The position numbers and the translations under genes were made by a program. Positions 1-5,330 of a stretch of DNA of 5,416 nucleotides are shown one piece after another. Positions within the stretch are counted from its first letter, which is position 1. Every line of letters starts with the position of its first letter. The DNA is taken from the NCBI GenBank assembly GCA_009777135.1, contig WRMM01000164.1, positions 1-5,416 on the forward strand, read 5' to 3'. Under the pieces are notes generated by a model, which was given only the letters and a program-made list of their open reading frames with translations, was not told the DNA's origin and did no database searches. The DNA comes from Candidatus Fibrimonadales bacterium (GTDB lineage: Bacteria > Fibrobacterota > Fibrobacteria > Fibrobacterales > Fibrobacteraceae).

Positions 1-41
1 CCCGATTTGCTCACCCAATGCAAATTGTCAGAATCAGAATT

Positions 42-59
42 ACCAGCCTGCGGCTGTTC
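42..59 (+). repeat. Left arm of 18-bp inverted repeat (pairs with 285-302)
   Basis: ACCAGCCTGCGGCTGTTC matches the reverse complement of 285-302 at 17 of 18 bases, with 13 consecutive identical bases (47-59 against 285-297). The arm can also fold on itself: CAGCC (44-48) pairs with GGCTG (52-56) around a 3-base loop. Its role is unknown; it could be a repeat-family core or a structured RNA element. Confidence 0.6.
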
Positions 60-90
60 AGTCGCTTCGCTTGGTGTGGCCAAAATTTTT

Positions 91-133
91 AGAATTTACA
101 GAATACACCCAAAATTCAATTCTGTTAAATTCT
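91..133 (+). repeat. AT-rich inverted repeat / hairpin
   Basis: AGAATTTACAGAAT (91-104) and ATTCTGTTAAATTCT (119-133) are reverse complements apart from a one-base insertion. They could form a stem of about 14 bp with a 14-base loop (105-118). The stem words are the same AGAATT/ACAGAAT words seen across this region. It could be the core of a dispersed repeat; it has no T-tract and is not a terminator. Confidence 0.5.
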
Positions 134-210
134 CTAATTCCTGCAAGGTTCAAGAAGCCCATCTACAAATGCTTCACCAAATGTGCAGGTATACTTATTC
201 AGAAAATTCT

Positions 211-223
211 GGTTCAGACAATA
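211..223 (+). repeat. Copy of dispersed motif GGTTCAGACAATA
   Basis: This 13-mer is identical to 4562-4574 at the 3' end of the large gene, and its first 11 bases recur at 311-321 except for small differences at the edges. It overlaps the right inverted end of the 24-222 element. It marks one repeat family present both upstream of and inside the large gene. Confidence 0.5.
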
Positions 224-284
224 AGCAACGAATTATGCAAATCGGGAAAATCGGACACGCCCATACGCTCGGCATTTCGCTGGC

Positions 285-302
285 GAACAGCCGCAGGTTG
301 GT
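285..302 (-). repeat. Right arm of 18-bp inverted repeat (pairs with 42-59)
   Basis: The reverse complement of this arm matches 42-59 at 17 of 18 bases. The arm itself can fold: CAGCC (288-292) with GGTTG (296-300). The single difference from the left arm turns a G-C pair into a G-T wobble, which preserves the small stem. Two copies are too few to call this covariation, but it fits a structured RNA or DNA element. Confidence 0.55.
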
Positions 303-304
303 CT

Positions 305-327
305 ATCGGGGTTCAGACATTCAGACA
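305..327 (+). repeat. Dispersed 15-mer plus tandem octamer TTCAGACA x2
   Basis: ATCGGGGTTCAGACA (305-319) is identical to 4557-4571 inside the 3' end of the large gene. The octamer TTCAGACA is then repeated head to tail at 312-319 and 320-327. This places a copy of the dispersed repeat about 20 bases before the ribosome binding site. It could be a recombination product, or a binding site in the 5' leader. Confidence 0.6.
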
Positions 328-345
328 ACAAATTTCACCTCTTAC

Positions 346-350
346 AGGAG
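346..350 (+). promoter_or_regulatory. Shine-Dalgarno site of the large surface protein gene
   Basis: AGGAG lies 9 bases before the ATG at 360. This supports that ATG over any other in-frame start; the next in-frame Met codon comes only after the signal peptide. It is the only strong ribosome binding site in the window. Confidence 0.8.
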
Positions 351-359
351 ATATAAACA

Positions 360-470
360 ATGGAAATTAATCCTATTAATTTACCAAAGCTGCGTAATGA
401 CGCACATTTCCCCCGAATCGCAGCAGCCTTTTTCGCTGCAATTCTATGTTTAACCTCAGCGCTGCATGCC
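360..470 (+). other. Signal peptide (Sec, signal peptidase I type)
   Basis: Residues 1-37 have a positively charged n-region (K10, R12, R19), a hydrophobic core (about 20-33, IAAAFFAAILCLTS) and a likely cut after Ala37 (ALHA before QSY). Cys30 lies in the hydrophobic core, but the preceding residues AIL do not form a lipobox, so a lipoprotein is unlikely. The n-region is longer than usual, yet no better in-frame start exists downstream. Confidence 0.8.
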
Positions 471-3400
471 CAAAGCTACACAGGGCTTGCTTACGCACCC
501 CTTTCTGTCCCTGGCTCCGACGAGGCATCGCTTCACAGCGTTGTAACCAATCATTATGGGGCTATGGTTAGCGCCAGCGGATACAGCCTTAGCTTAACGC
601 CAGGGACAACTTACGAAATCAAAGTAAGTTTCCCAGGCGGGTGCTATAACGCAAGCTTTGTATTGCTAACAGGCGGCTCGTTTCGAGGCGGCCCTAGCGA
701 TGTTATAGATCCTGGACAATCGGGTGCTACCTGCGCTGCCCTATATGGTGTTAACTTAACAGGCTATTATAAAGCCAGCGAAAGTTCGGCACGCATTTTT
801 TTATACGCCAGTCCTTATATGGGCAGCGGCAGCGATGAATTGATGGACCTAAACTACACCTTAGAAATAAATGAAATCAATGCTACCAGTTACACAGACC
901 TAACTTACAAACCCCTTGAAGTGCTTGCCGAGGGAACGCTCCAAAGCGACATATTGGTTTTTGGTAGCGTTAACTCCGCAGATGGCTATGAAATTGCTTT
1001 GGACGTAGGAAAAACATATAAAATCACTGGGACATATACATTGCCATCATCGGGCGAAGATGATGTTATGCCTAGCGGCAGCTTATATATTTTAACAGGA
1101 GGCGATTTGCAAGGCTTTGAAGGCGATTCGAAAGGCTCTGACGGAGACGCATTAAAGGCTGTAGATTTTTATAGTTCTGCTTTTGCCGATTATTACACAG
1201 CCACTGAAAGCCCCGTGCGTATTTTGCTGACTGGTCAATTTAATTTTGAATACACCTTGAAAGTGGAAGAAGCGGAGGTTACCGATTACAAAGATTTAAC
1301 TTACTCAAGCCTTGAGCTCGGCTACCAAGCAAGCGGACAGCTTCAAAACGATGTAATGAACCCTAATGGCAATGTTGCTTCTGGAATAGGTTACCAAATT
1401 ATTTTGGATGAGGGCAAAACATACAGAATCACCCCCTCAGTCAATACGGTATCCACCTGCGATGAAAAGTCTGAAGAACCATGCTTTTCCAGTTCTTTTA
1501 ACACTGGTTATTATTTCTTAACGGAAACCTACGAGATTAAAAACTCGTTTTATGGAACTCATATCCACGAAGCTTCTGAAAGCGGACCGGTGTATATTTT
1601 ATTGACTGCTAGAGCTTCTGAGCCAGTTGATTTCAATTACGCCTTAAAAGTGGAGCTGGTGGAAACAACCAATTACGCAGACCTAACTTATTCGTCATTC
1701 AATCTGGACGATCCAAAAGAAGGACAGCTTCTAAGCGATGTGATTGGTCCTGGTGGCAATCTTGTTTCCGGAAAAGGCTATGAAATTACCTTAACGCCAG
1801 GCAATACATACAAAATCTCTGTGGAATACTCATCGCAGGATTATTATTATATAAGTATAAGTGCCGGCTTTTATATTTTAGATGGCAACGAAGATCGTGA
1901 ATATGATAATGGGGGTTACATGCCATTAACCATAAAAACTGATTATGAAGCCGCTAGCAGCAATCCGGTGCGTATTTTCTTATATGATAATTATGGAAGA
2001 GACCTAAATTACACCCTAACCGTGAACGAAATAAATATAGTTGATTACAAAGATTTGACTTACGCAGAACTTGTTGAAGGCAAGGCTTCCGGAAAACTTC
2101 AAAGCGACGTGATTGGCCATAATGGCAATAACATTTCTGCGGCTGGGCACAAGTTTGTGGTAGATGCTGGCAACACATATAGAATTGCCGTTACTTACAA
2201 AGGCAGTTATGTCTGCGCTGGATTTAGGCTCTTAGATTTTATTTACGAGTACTATCAAAGTTGCAACTATTCCAGCGACGATGAATTTACCGTTTCACAT
2301 ATTTACAACGCAACCCAAAACGGTCCGGTATCCATTTTATTATACAATGATAATGAAGATGAATTGGAATACGCTCTTAGCGTGGAAGAAATTATTTCTT
2401 ATACCAAGCTTGTTTACGCTCCTGTAACAGACAACTCCGCAACAGGAACGCTTGACAAAGCGGTTTTGAATTTGAGTGGTGGCAACGTTCTCGCAGCTGG
2501 GCACAAGTTTGAAGCAAAGGCAGGCAAAACGTATAGATTCTCTGTTGTTTACGAATCGCAAAATTATACATGCGGCGGGTTTGATTTGTTAAAAAGTCTG
2601 CAAGGCGATTACGACGATATTATTGATTGGGATTTAAGTGGAGGCGGATGCGGCGGCAATGGGAAAGCGTTTACTGCTAGCAACGCTAGTCTTTACAGCC
2701 CATCCACAGATACCGATGTATATATTTTATTGTACAGCACGGACGGAGAATTGGAATACACTTTAAACATAGAAGAAATTACTTCTTATGCCACTCTTGC
2801 CTATTCAGAAAAACTTGAGCTTAACGAATCTGTTCTCGGAACTCTTTCCATAGCAACGACCACCCCTTCTCGCTATGGCGGCGGTTCATCTGCTCGCATT
2901 ATTTCCGCTCAGGATTACAGCTTCCAGGCAACAGCAGGCAAAAAATACAAGCTCTCCGCAAAATTTGAAGTTGCATCACAGCCAATTAGAGAAGAAGTAT
3001 ATGCCGGCATTTATCTTTTAAGAGAAAATTTGCAAGGCAATTACGATGATGTGCTAGGTGTGTTCGAAGAAAGAGGCTATGATTACGATGGAAATTATTT
3101 GCCGGAATTCACAGCAACCGTTTATTACACGCCGAATGCAACCAGCTGGGTGAAAGTTCTGCTGTTTGACAGTGAAGGAAATAATTTTAGCTACACCCTT
3201 ACTCTGGAAGAAATAGACGATGTTTTCTACAACGAGCTTGATTACGATATTGTTATTCCTACCGATGGCACAATAGTTCCTGGAGAAATAGACGCTAGCA
3301 CCGATAAGTATATATATGTGTCATATTTGCTAACCGGAAAAGATTTCAGCTTTGAAGCAAAAGAAGGCAAAGGATACAAATTTACCGTGACTTTTGAATC

Positions 3401-4679
3401 CGAGCAAGATTTTGTTTTTGATGGCGAGGACAAGCAAATGGGGCTTCTTATTCTCGAATCCGGAGAATTAAGCGGAAATTATCAAAATGACATAGTTAGA
3501 GCGATTGGCGGAAGAGCTACAGGAAATAGTTTAAGAGTAACGGGCTCTTTAAGAGCACCAGCAACCGAGTATTTAAAGTTATTGCTATACAGCTTCGCCC
3601 AAAGCGACTACGAGTACAGCATTAAAATAGAGGAAACAGACTTACTCGATTATACCCAAGCCGAGCTTTACCAAAATATTGGGCTTGACGAAGAGAAAAC
3701 CGGCGAATTAAAACCGATAGTTGACCCCTCTATTGCTTATTGCATTTCTTCTCCTCATTGTTCCTATGACGGTAGTCACGAACCCGGAATTACCCTCGGC
3801 GAAGGTTTCGTTTTCCAAGGTGCCCCAAGCAAAAGCTACAAAGTCACAGCCACATTTGAACCAGATAAAGAAGACTACTTATATGCAGGCTTTTATATTC
3901 TGCGCGAGAATGAAGAAGGCGGTTTTGATTTTATAGACCAATATTCAAAAAGCGGCAATCATTCAGAACTTGAGGTGCCTGGCAATTTCAATGGCAAAGC
4001 GCATATTTTGCTCTTTGGCACAGGCGATTTTCAGCCTGAATATAGCTATTCCATTATCATTGAAGAGGATGGCGAAAGCACTCCTGATATGTTCACCGTT
4101 ACAATCGGCGAGATTGCCAATGGCAACGTAGAGATTTACACCTACCCTTATGGCATTCAGGTATATTCAGGAATGCAGCTTCCGGCTGGCACAACGCTAA
4201 TTTTAGAAGCCACGCCAGCAGATGCCACCTACGTTTTCGTAAAATGGTGGGACAACAACACGGAAGCCGTGCGGCACTTCAAGCTAGACGCAAGCACAAC
4301 AATTTCCGCAACATTCGCCGAAATCAACTCCTCCTCCAGCGGCGGCAGCGACGGTTCTTCCTCAAGTGGCGGTGGCGACGGTTCATCTTCGTCCAATGGT
4401 AGCGGCGATGGTTCATCATCTAGCGAAGAAACGCAATCTTCATCAAGCAGCAATGACGGCACATCCAGCAGCAGTTCAAACGAAGATACGCCGAGCAGTA
4501 GCAGCAGCGATGGCAACACCCCAATTCAAAATCGGGCAAATCCTATAATCGGGGTCATCGGGGTTCAGACAATATACTACAACCTCAAAGGCGAACCGCT
4601 AGGCACAATCAAACCCACAACACCGGGCGTATATATCGAAAAGCAAGGAAAGCAAACGAAACGCATCGTGGTTAGGTAA
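360..4679 (+). CDS. Large secreted multi-repeat protein: nine beta-rich repeats, InlB-like domain, Ser-rich linker, T9SS-like tail
   Basis: This 1439-residue protein is probably exported and surface-attached or released; its binding target and function are unknown. Seen in the sequence: a signal peptide (1-37), nine divergent repeats (39-1236), a divergent InlB B-repeat-type domain (1244-1322), a Ser-rich linker (1324-1387) and a C-terminal tail (1405-1439) ending KRIVVR. No enzymatic motif was recognised. Each repeat opens with a (S/D/N)Y-x-DLTY-like strand, has a central GxxY(K/R)I strand, a PV-x-ILLY-like strand, and closes with (E/N)YTLxVEEI. This could be a beta-sandwich related to the bacterial pre-peptidase C-terminal (PPC) fold, which is inference. 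Cysteines occur as two or none per repeat, suggesting disulfides after export. The gene appears monocistronic: it has its own Shine-Dalgarno site and a strong terminator directly after it. The gene itself is recognised only as a domain architecture, not as a named family. Confidence 0.9.
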   Translation: MEINPINLPKLRNDAHFPRIAAAFFAAILCLTSALHAQSYTGLAYAPLSVPGSDEASLHSVVTNHYGAMVSASGYSLSLTPGTTYEIKVSFPGGCYNASFVLLTGGSFRGGPSDVIDPGQSGATCAALYGVNLTGYYKASESSARIFLYASPYMGSGSDELMDLNYTLEINEINATSYTDLTYKPLEVLAEGTLQSDILVFGSVNSADGYEIALDVGKTYKITGTYTLPSSGEDDVMPSGSLYILTGGDLQGFEGDSKGSDGDALKAVDFYSSAFADYYTATESPVRILLTGQFNFEYTLKVEEAEVTDYKDLTYSSLELGYQASGQLQNDVMNPNGNVASGIGYQIILDEGKTYRITPSVNTVSTCDEKSEEPCFSSSFNTGYYFLTETYEIKNSFYGTHIHEASESGPVYILLTARASEPVDFNYALKVELVETTNYADLTYSSFNLDDPKEGQLLSDVIGPGGNLVSGKGYEITLTPGNTYKISVEYSSQDYYYISISAGFYILDGNEDREYDNGGYMPLTIKTDYEAASSNPVRIFLYDNYGRDLNYTLTVNEINIVDYKDLTYAELVEGKASGKLQSDVIGHNGNNISAAGHKFVVDAGNTYRIAVTYKGSYVCAGFRLLDFIYEYYQSCNYSSDDEFTVSHIYNATQNGPVSILLYNDNEDELEYALSVEEIISYTKLVYAPVTDNSATGTLDKAVLNLSGGNVLAAGHKFEAKAGKTYRFSVVYESQNYTCGGFDLLKSLQGDYDDIIDWDLSGGGCGGNGKAFTASNASLYSPSTDTDVYILLYSTDGELEYTLNIEEITSYATLAYSEKLELNESVLGTLSIATTTPSRYGGGSSARIISAQDYSFQATAGKKYKLSAKFEVASQPIREEVYAGIYLLRENLQGNYDDVLGVFEERGYDYDGNYLPEFTATVYYTPNATSWVKVLLFDSEGNNFSYTLTLEEIDDVFYNELDYDIVIPTDGTIVPGEIDASTDKYIYVSYLLTGKDFSFEAKEGKGYKFTVTFESEQDFVFDGEDKQMGLLILESGELSGNYQNDIVRAIGGRATGNSLRVTGSLRAPATEYLKLLLYSFAQSDYEYSIKIEETDLLDYTQAELYQNIGLDEEKTGELKPIVDPSIAYCISSPHCSYDGSHEPGITLGEGFVFQGAPSKSYKVTATFEPDKEDYLYAGFYILRENEEGGFDFIDQYSKSGNHSELEVPGNFNGKAHILLFGTGDFQPEYSYSIIIEEDGESTPDMFTVTIGEIANGNVEIYTYPYGIQVYSGMQLPAGTTLILEATPADATYVFVKWWDNNTEAVRHFKLDASTTISATFAEINSSSSGGSDGSSSSGGGDGSSSSNGSGDGSSSSEETQSSSSSNDGTSSSSSNEDTPSSSSSDGNTPIQNRANPIIGVIGVQTIYYNLKGEPLGTIKPTTPGVYIEKQGKQTKRIVVR
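474..4067 (+). repeat. Nine divergent protein-domain repeats (residues 39-1236)
   Basis: Approximate residue limits are 39-173, 177-306, 309-434, 438-558, 562-677, 680-807, 809-952, 956-1092 and 1097-1236. The shared plan is Y-x-DLTY at the start, a G-[KN]-TY-[KR]-I strand in the first half, a [GA]-F/Y-x-LL strand mid-way, a PV-[RY]-ILLY strand, and Y-[TA]-L-x-V-x-EI at the end. Repeats 1-6 are closest to one another; 7-9 are longer and more diverged (for instance EEKT and PSKSYK replace parts of the core). Repeats 5 and 6 share 16 identical bases (2142-2157 and 2496-2511), suggesting a later duplication. Paired Cys are C95/C125, C367/C375, C619/C635, C738/C764 and C1128/C1134 in repeats 1, 3, 5, 6 and 9. 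Repeats 2, 4, 7 and 8 have none. Confidence 0.85.
4089..4325 (+). other. Divergent InlB B-repeat-like domain (residues 1244-1322)
   Basis: The segment follows the known plan of this small beta domain: an opening strand MFTVTIGEIANGNVEI, a central PAGTTLILEATPADATY, the Trp-containing strand FVKWWDN, and closing TTISATFAEI. In the family, the (F/Y)xxW motif followed by a 'TTI-x-A-x-F' strand is diagnostic. Such domains commonly sit next to C-terminal linkers in surface proteins of Gram-negative gut bacteria and probably act as spacers or stalk elements. Confidence 0.8.
4329..4520 (+). repeat. Ser-rich low-complexity linker (residues 1324-1387)
   Basis: Seven units of four or five Ser alternate with four to six Gly/Asp/Asn/Glu/Thr residues. 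The first three units are Gly/Asp-rich, the last four more acidic. At the DNA level, near-identical words such as GACGGTTCATC recur, so slippage or unequal recombination could change the linker length. Ser-rich linkers of this style are common in Fibrobacter secreted proteins (from memory). The long minus-strand open frame across it is only an echo of the repetitive codons. Confidence 0.85.
4530..4571 (+). repeat. Dispersed repeat copy inside the coding region (residues 1391-1404)
   Basis: AATCGGGCAAATC (4530-4542) matches 240-252 at 12 of 13 bases, and ATCGGGGTTCAGACA (4557-4571) is identical to 305-319. The order and orientation are the same as upstream of the gene. The encoded peptide NRANPIIGVIGVQT separates linker from tail and resembles neither. 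It looks like repeat DNA taken into the frame without breaking it, which is inference. Confidence 0.6.
4572..4676 (+). other. C-terminal sorting-like tail (residues 1405-1439)
   Basis: The tail reads as a short beta module: YYNLKGEPLG, then KPTTPGVYIEKQGKQ, ending KRIVVR. The pattern 'Y(N/D)LxGxxLG ... GVYIxKxGxxxxKxxV(R/K)' resembles the last strands of T9SS C-terminal sorting domains. Known T9SS sorting domains are usually about 70-100 residues, so this is short. It is either a compact variant or a domain whose front part was replaced by the repeat at 4530-4571. No secretion-system gene lies in the window to confirm it. Confidence 0.55.
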
Positions 4680-4691
4680 CGCAACAAATGC

Positions 4692-4724
4692 AAAAGCAAG
4701 CCCCGCAGGGGGCTTGCTTTTTTT
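4692..4724 (+). terminator. Strong Rho-independent terminator
   Basis: GCAAGCCCC (4696-4704) and GGGGCTTGC (4709-4717) form a perfect 9-bp GC-rich stem with loop GCAG, followed by seven T (4718-4724). The preceding AAAA (4692-4695) can extend the stem into the T-tract. It starts 13 bases after the stop of the large gene and should end its transcript. It lies directly before the antitoxin gene, so the two genes are probably transcribed separately. Confidence 0.93.
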
Positions 4725-4743
4725 ATTTTGTATATTCTCCAAT

Positions 4744-4977
4744 ATGGAGAAGTCACTTTTTATTGAAGCGGAAATTTCCAAAGACGTTGAGCAAATAGCA
4801 AAGCGTTTGGAAATTCCTGCTGAAACCGTTTATATAATAGCTATAAAGGAGTTCGTTAAAACTCACAAAGCAGATGCGATTTTAAATTCATTGAATAACG
4901 TTTACGCCGAAGCAAATTCCAAACTGGACGAAAACATTGAATACGCCCAAAATTCAATCTTAAGCAACGAGTGGTAA
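4744..4977 (+). CDS. Ribbon-helix-helix antitoxin of a MazF/PemK-type toxin-antitoxin pair
   Basis: This 77-residue protein probably binds DNA and, in a complete system, would neutralise a MazF-family RNase and repress its own operon. Seen in the sequence: a ribbon-helix-helix N-terminus, with strand SLFIEAEI (4-11), helix SKDVEQIAKRLEI (12-24) and helix AETVYIIAIKEFVKTH (26-41). The acidic C-terminal tail carries ILNSLNNVYAEANSKLD (46-62) and ends in NEW, a pattern found in CopG-like antitoxins paired with PemK/MazF toxins. The ATG at 4744 is chosen over the in-frame TTG at 4714 because that extension would be encoded by the terminator's 3' arm and T-tract. There is no Shine-Dalgarno site; TATATT at 4731-4736 could be a -10 box giving a very short or absent leader. 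The toxin partner survives only as a fragment directly downstream. Confidence 0.8.
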   Translation: MEKSLFIEAEISKDVEQIAKRLEIPAETVYIIAIKEFVKTHKADAILNSLNNVYAEANSKLDENIEYAQNSILSNEW

Positions 4978-5169
4978 AACTTAGCAAATGCTCCTTTTAA
5001 TATTACGCTGGAAAAGAGCGTATCCAAGCTTGAAAAATCTTCTGTTATAAATGTTTCACAAATAATAACATTAGACAAAACGTATTTAACGGAATTTGTT
5101 TCAATGTTGCCCAAATACCTTATTTCACAAATAGATTACAGCTTAAAACGTATTTTTGATATTGCGTAA
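4978..5169 (+). pseudogene. Truncated MazF/PemK-family endoribonuclease toxin (C-terminal half only)
   Basis: The 63 codons after the antitoxin stop, in the same frame, read like the second half of a PemK/MazF toxin. NLANAPFNITL (1-11) aligns with the family's 'LADAPGNVLL' segment, SSVINVSQIITLDKTYLTE (21-39) with 'DSVxNVSQ(I/V)xTLDKxxLTE', and LPKYLISQIDYSLKRIF (44-60) with the C-terminal helix. A full toxin is about 110 residues, so roughly 45-50 N-terminal residues are absent, including the region of the catalytic Arg and Thr. There is no start codon or ribosome binding site at the front; the first ATG is near codon 43. The toxin should be inactive. The simplest cause is a deletion of about 140-150 bp at the antitoxin/toxin junction that left the antitoxin whole. 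A fused product made by readthrough of the TAA is conceivable but unsupported. Confidence 0.8.
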
Positions 5170-5229
5170 AAGACAACGCAAATGAACGCAACATCCTTAC
5201 AATTTCTTGTAAAGACTATTTGCATAGAA

Positions 5230-5263
5230 GCGGAATATATAAACTTCCGCCACGATATTCCGC
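5230..5263 (+). repeat. Two mutually exclusive hairpins sharing one arm
   Basis: GCGGAA (5230-5235) can pair with TTCCGC (5245-5250) with a 9-base loop. The longer arm GCGGAATAT (5230-5238) can instead pair perfectly with ATATTCCGC (5255-5263) around a 16-base loop. One left arm thus has two competing right arms. No T-tract follows, so it is not an intrinsic terminator. It may be a diverged repeat or an RNA switch-like fold; chance is possible. Confidence 0.45.
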
Positions 5264-5286
5264 ACAAGGCACTCCGTTCCTGCTGG

Positions 5287-5330
5287 GAATGCTCACTCAT
5301 GTGATGCTAGCCGTGAGGCTAGCCCCATTC
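5287..5330 (+). repeat. Hairpin cluster with GTGA-capped perfect 7-bp stem
   Basis: GCTAGCC (5306-5312) and GGCTAGC (5317-5323) form a perfect stem closed by GTGA, a GNRA-type tetraloop in RNA. Just before it, TCAC (5293-5296) and GTGA (5301-5304) form a 4-bp hairpin. Outside both, GAATG (5287-5291) pairs with CATTC (5326-5330). Together they could make a three-way junction of 44 bases. No T-tract follows on either strand. It may be part of a small RNA or a repeat element; no known RNA family is recognised. Confidence 0.5.

Larger units (their letters stand above)
24..222. repeat. Repeat-like element with imperfect inverted ends
   Basis: Bases 24-41 (ATTGTCAGAATCAGAATT) match the reverse complement of 205-222 at 16 of 18 positions, so the segment has imperfect inverted ends. 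Its interior is AT-rich with recurring AGAATT and ACAGAAT words. From memory, intergenic repeats built from 'TTGTCTGAAyCAGAATT' plus AGAATT/ACAGAAT words are dispersed in several bacterial genomes, so this may be one member of such a family; that comparison could not be tested here. There is no transposase and no clear target-site duplication, so calling it a mobile element is not justified. Confidence 0.45.
1..359. other. Repeat-rich intergenic region, no gene seen
   Basis: I see no supportable gene here. The open frames that cross the region overlap one another, lack ribosome binding sites, and translate to runs typical of AT-rich repeat DNA rather than a protein family. The region is instead a mosaic of short repeats: inverted pairs 1-10/237-246, 24-41/205-222 and 42-59/285-302, a hairpin at 91-133, and the octamer TTCAGACA at 213-220, 312-319 and 320-327. 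No convincing -35/-10 pair was found, so the promoter of the large downstream gene is not located; it may lie in the last 100 bases or upstream of the window. Confidence 0.6.

Noticed and set aside
24..222. Insertion sequence or MITE with terminal inverted repeats
   Set aside because: The inverted ends are imperfect, no target-site duplication is evident next to them, and there is no transposase; kept only as a repeat-like element.
7..453. 148-codon plus-strand open frame, and another at 71..370
   Set aside because: Both cross the inverted-repeat mosaic, lack ribosome binding sites, and the first overlaps the signal-peptide region of the large gene in a different frame. Their translations look like AT-rich repeat DNA, not a protein family.
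4229..4519. Minus-strand open frame of 96 codons rich in Leu/Asp/Glu/Pro
   Set aside because: It is the antisense of the Ser-rich linker codons; the repeated LLL/DEEP pattern is an echo of TCC/AGC/GAC repeats, with no ribosome binding site.
360..4679. CRISPR-like or DNA-level tandem array within the large gene
   Set aside because: The repeats are conserved at the protein level and strongly diverged in DNA, with variable lengths of about 350-430 bases, so they are domain duplications.
4714..4743. Upstream TTG start for the antitoxin adding ten residues
   Set aside because: The extension would be encoded by the terminator's 3' arm and T-tract and adds a hydrophobic stretch foreign to ribbon-helix-helix antitoxins.
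4902..5114. Minus-strand 70-codon open frame across the antitoxin/toxin junction
   Set aside because: It lies antisense to a recognisable antitoxin C-terminus and toxin fragment; no family resemblance or ribosome binding site.
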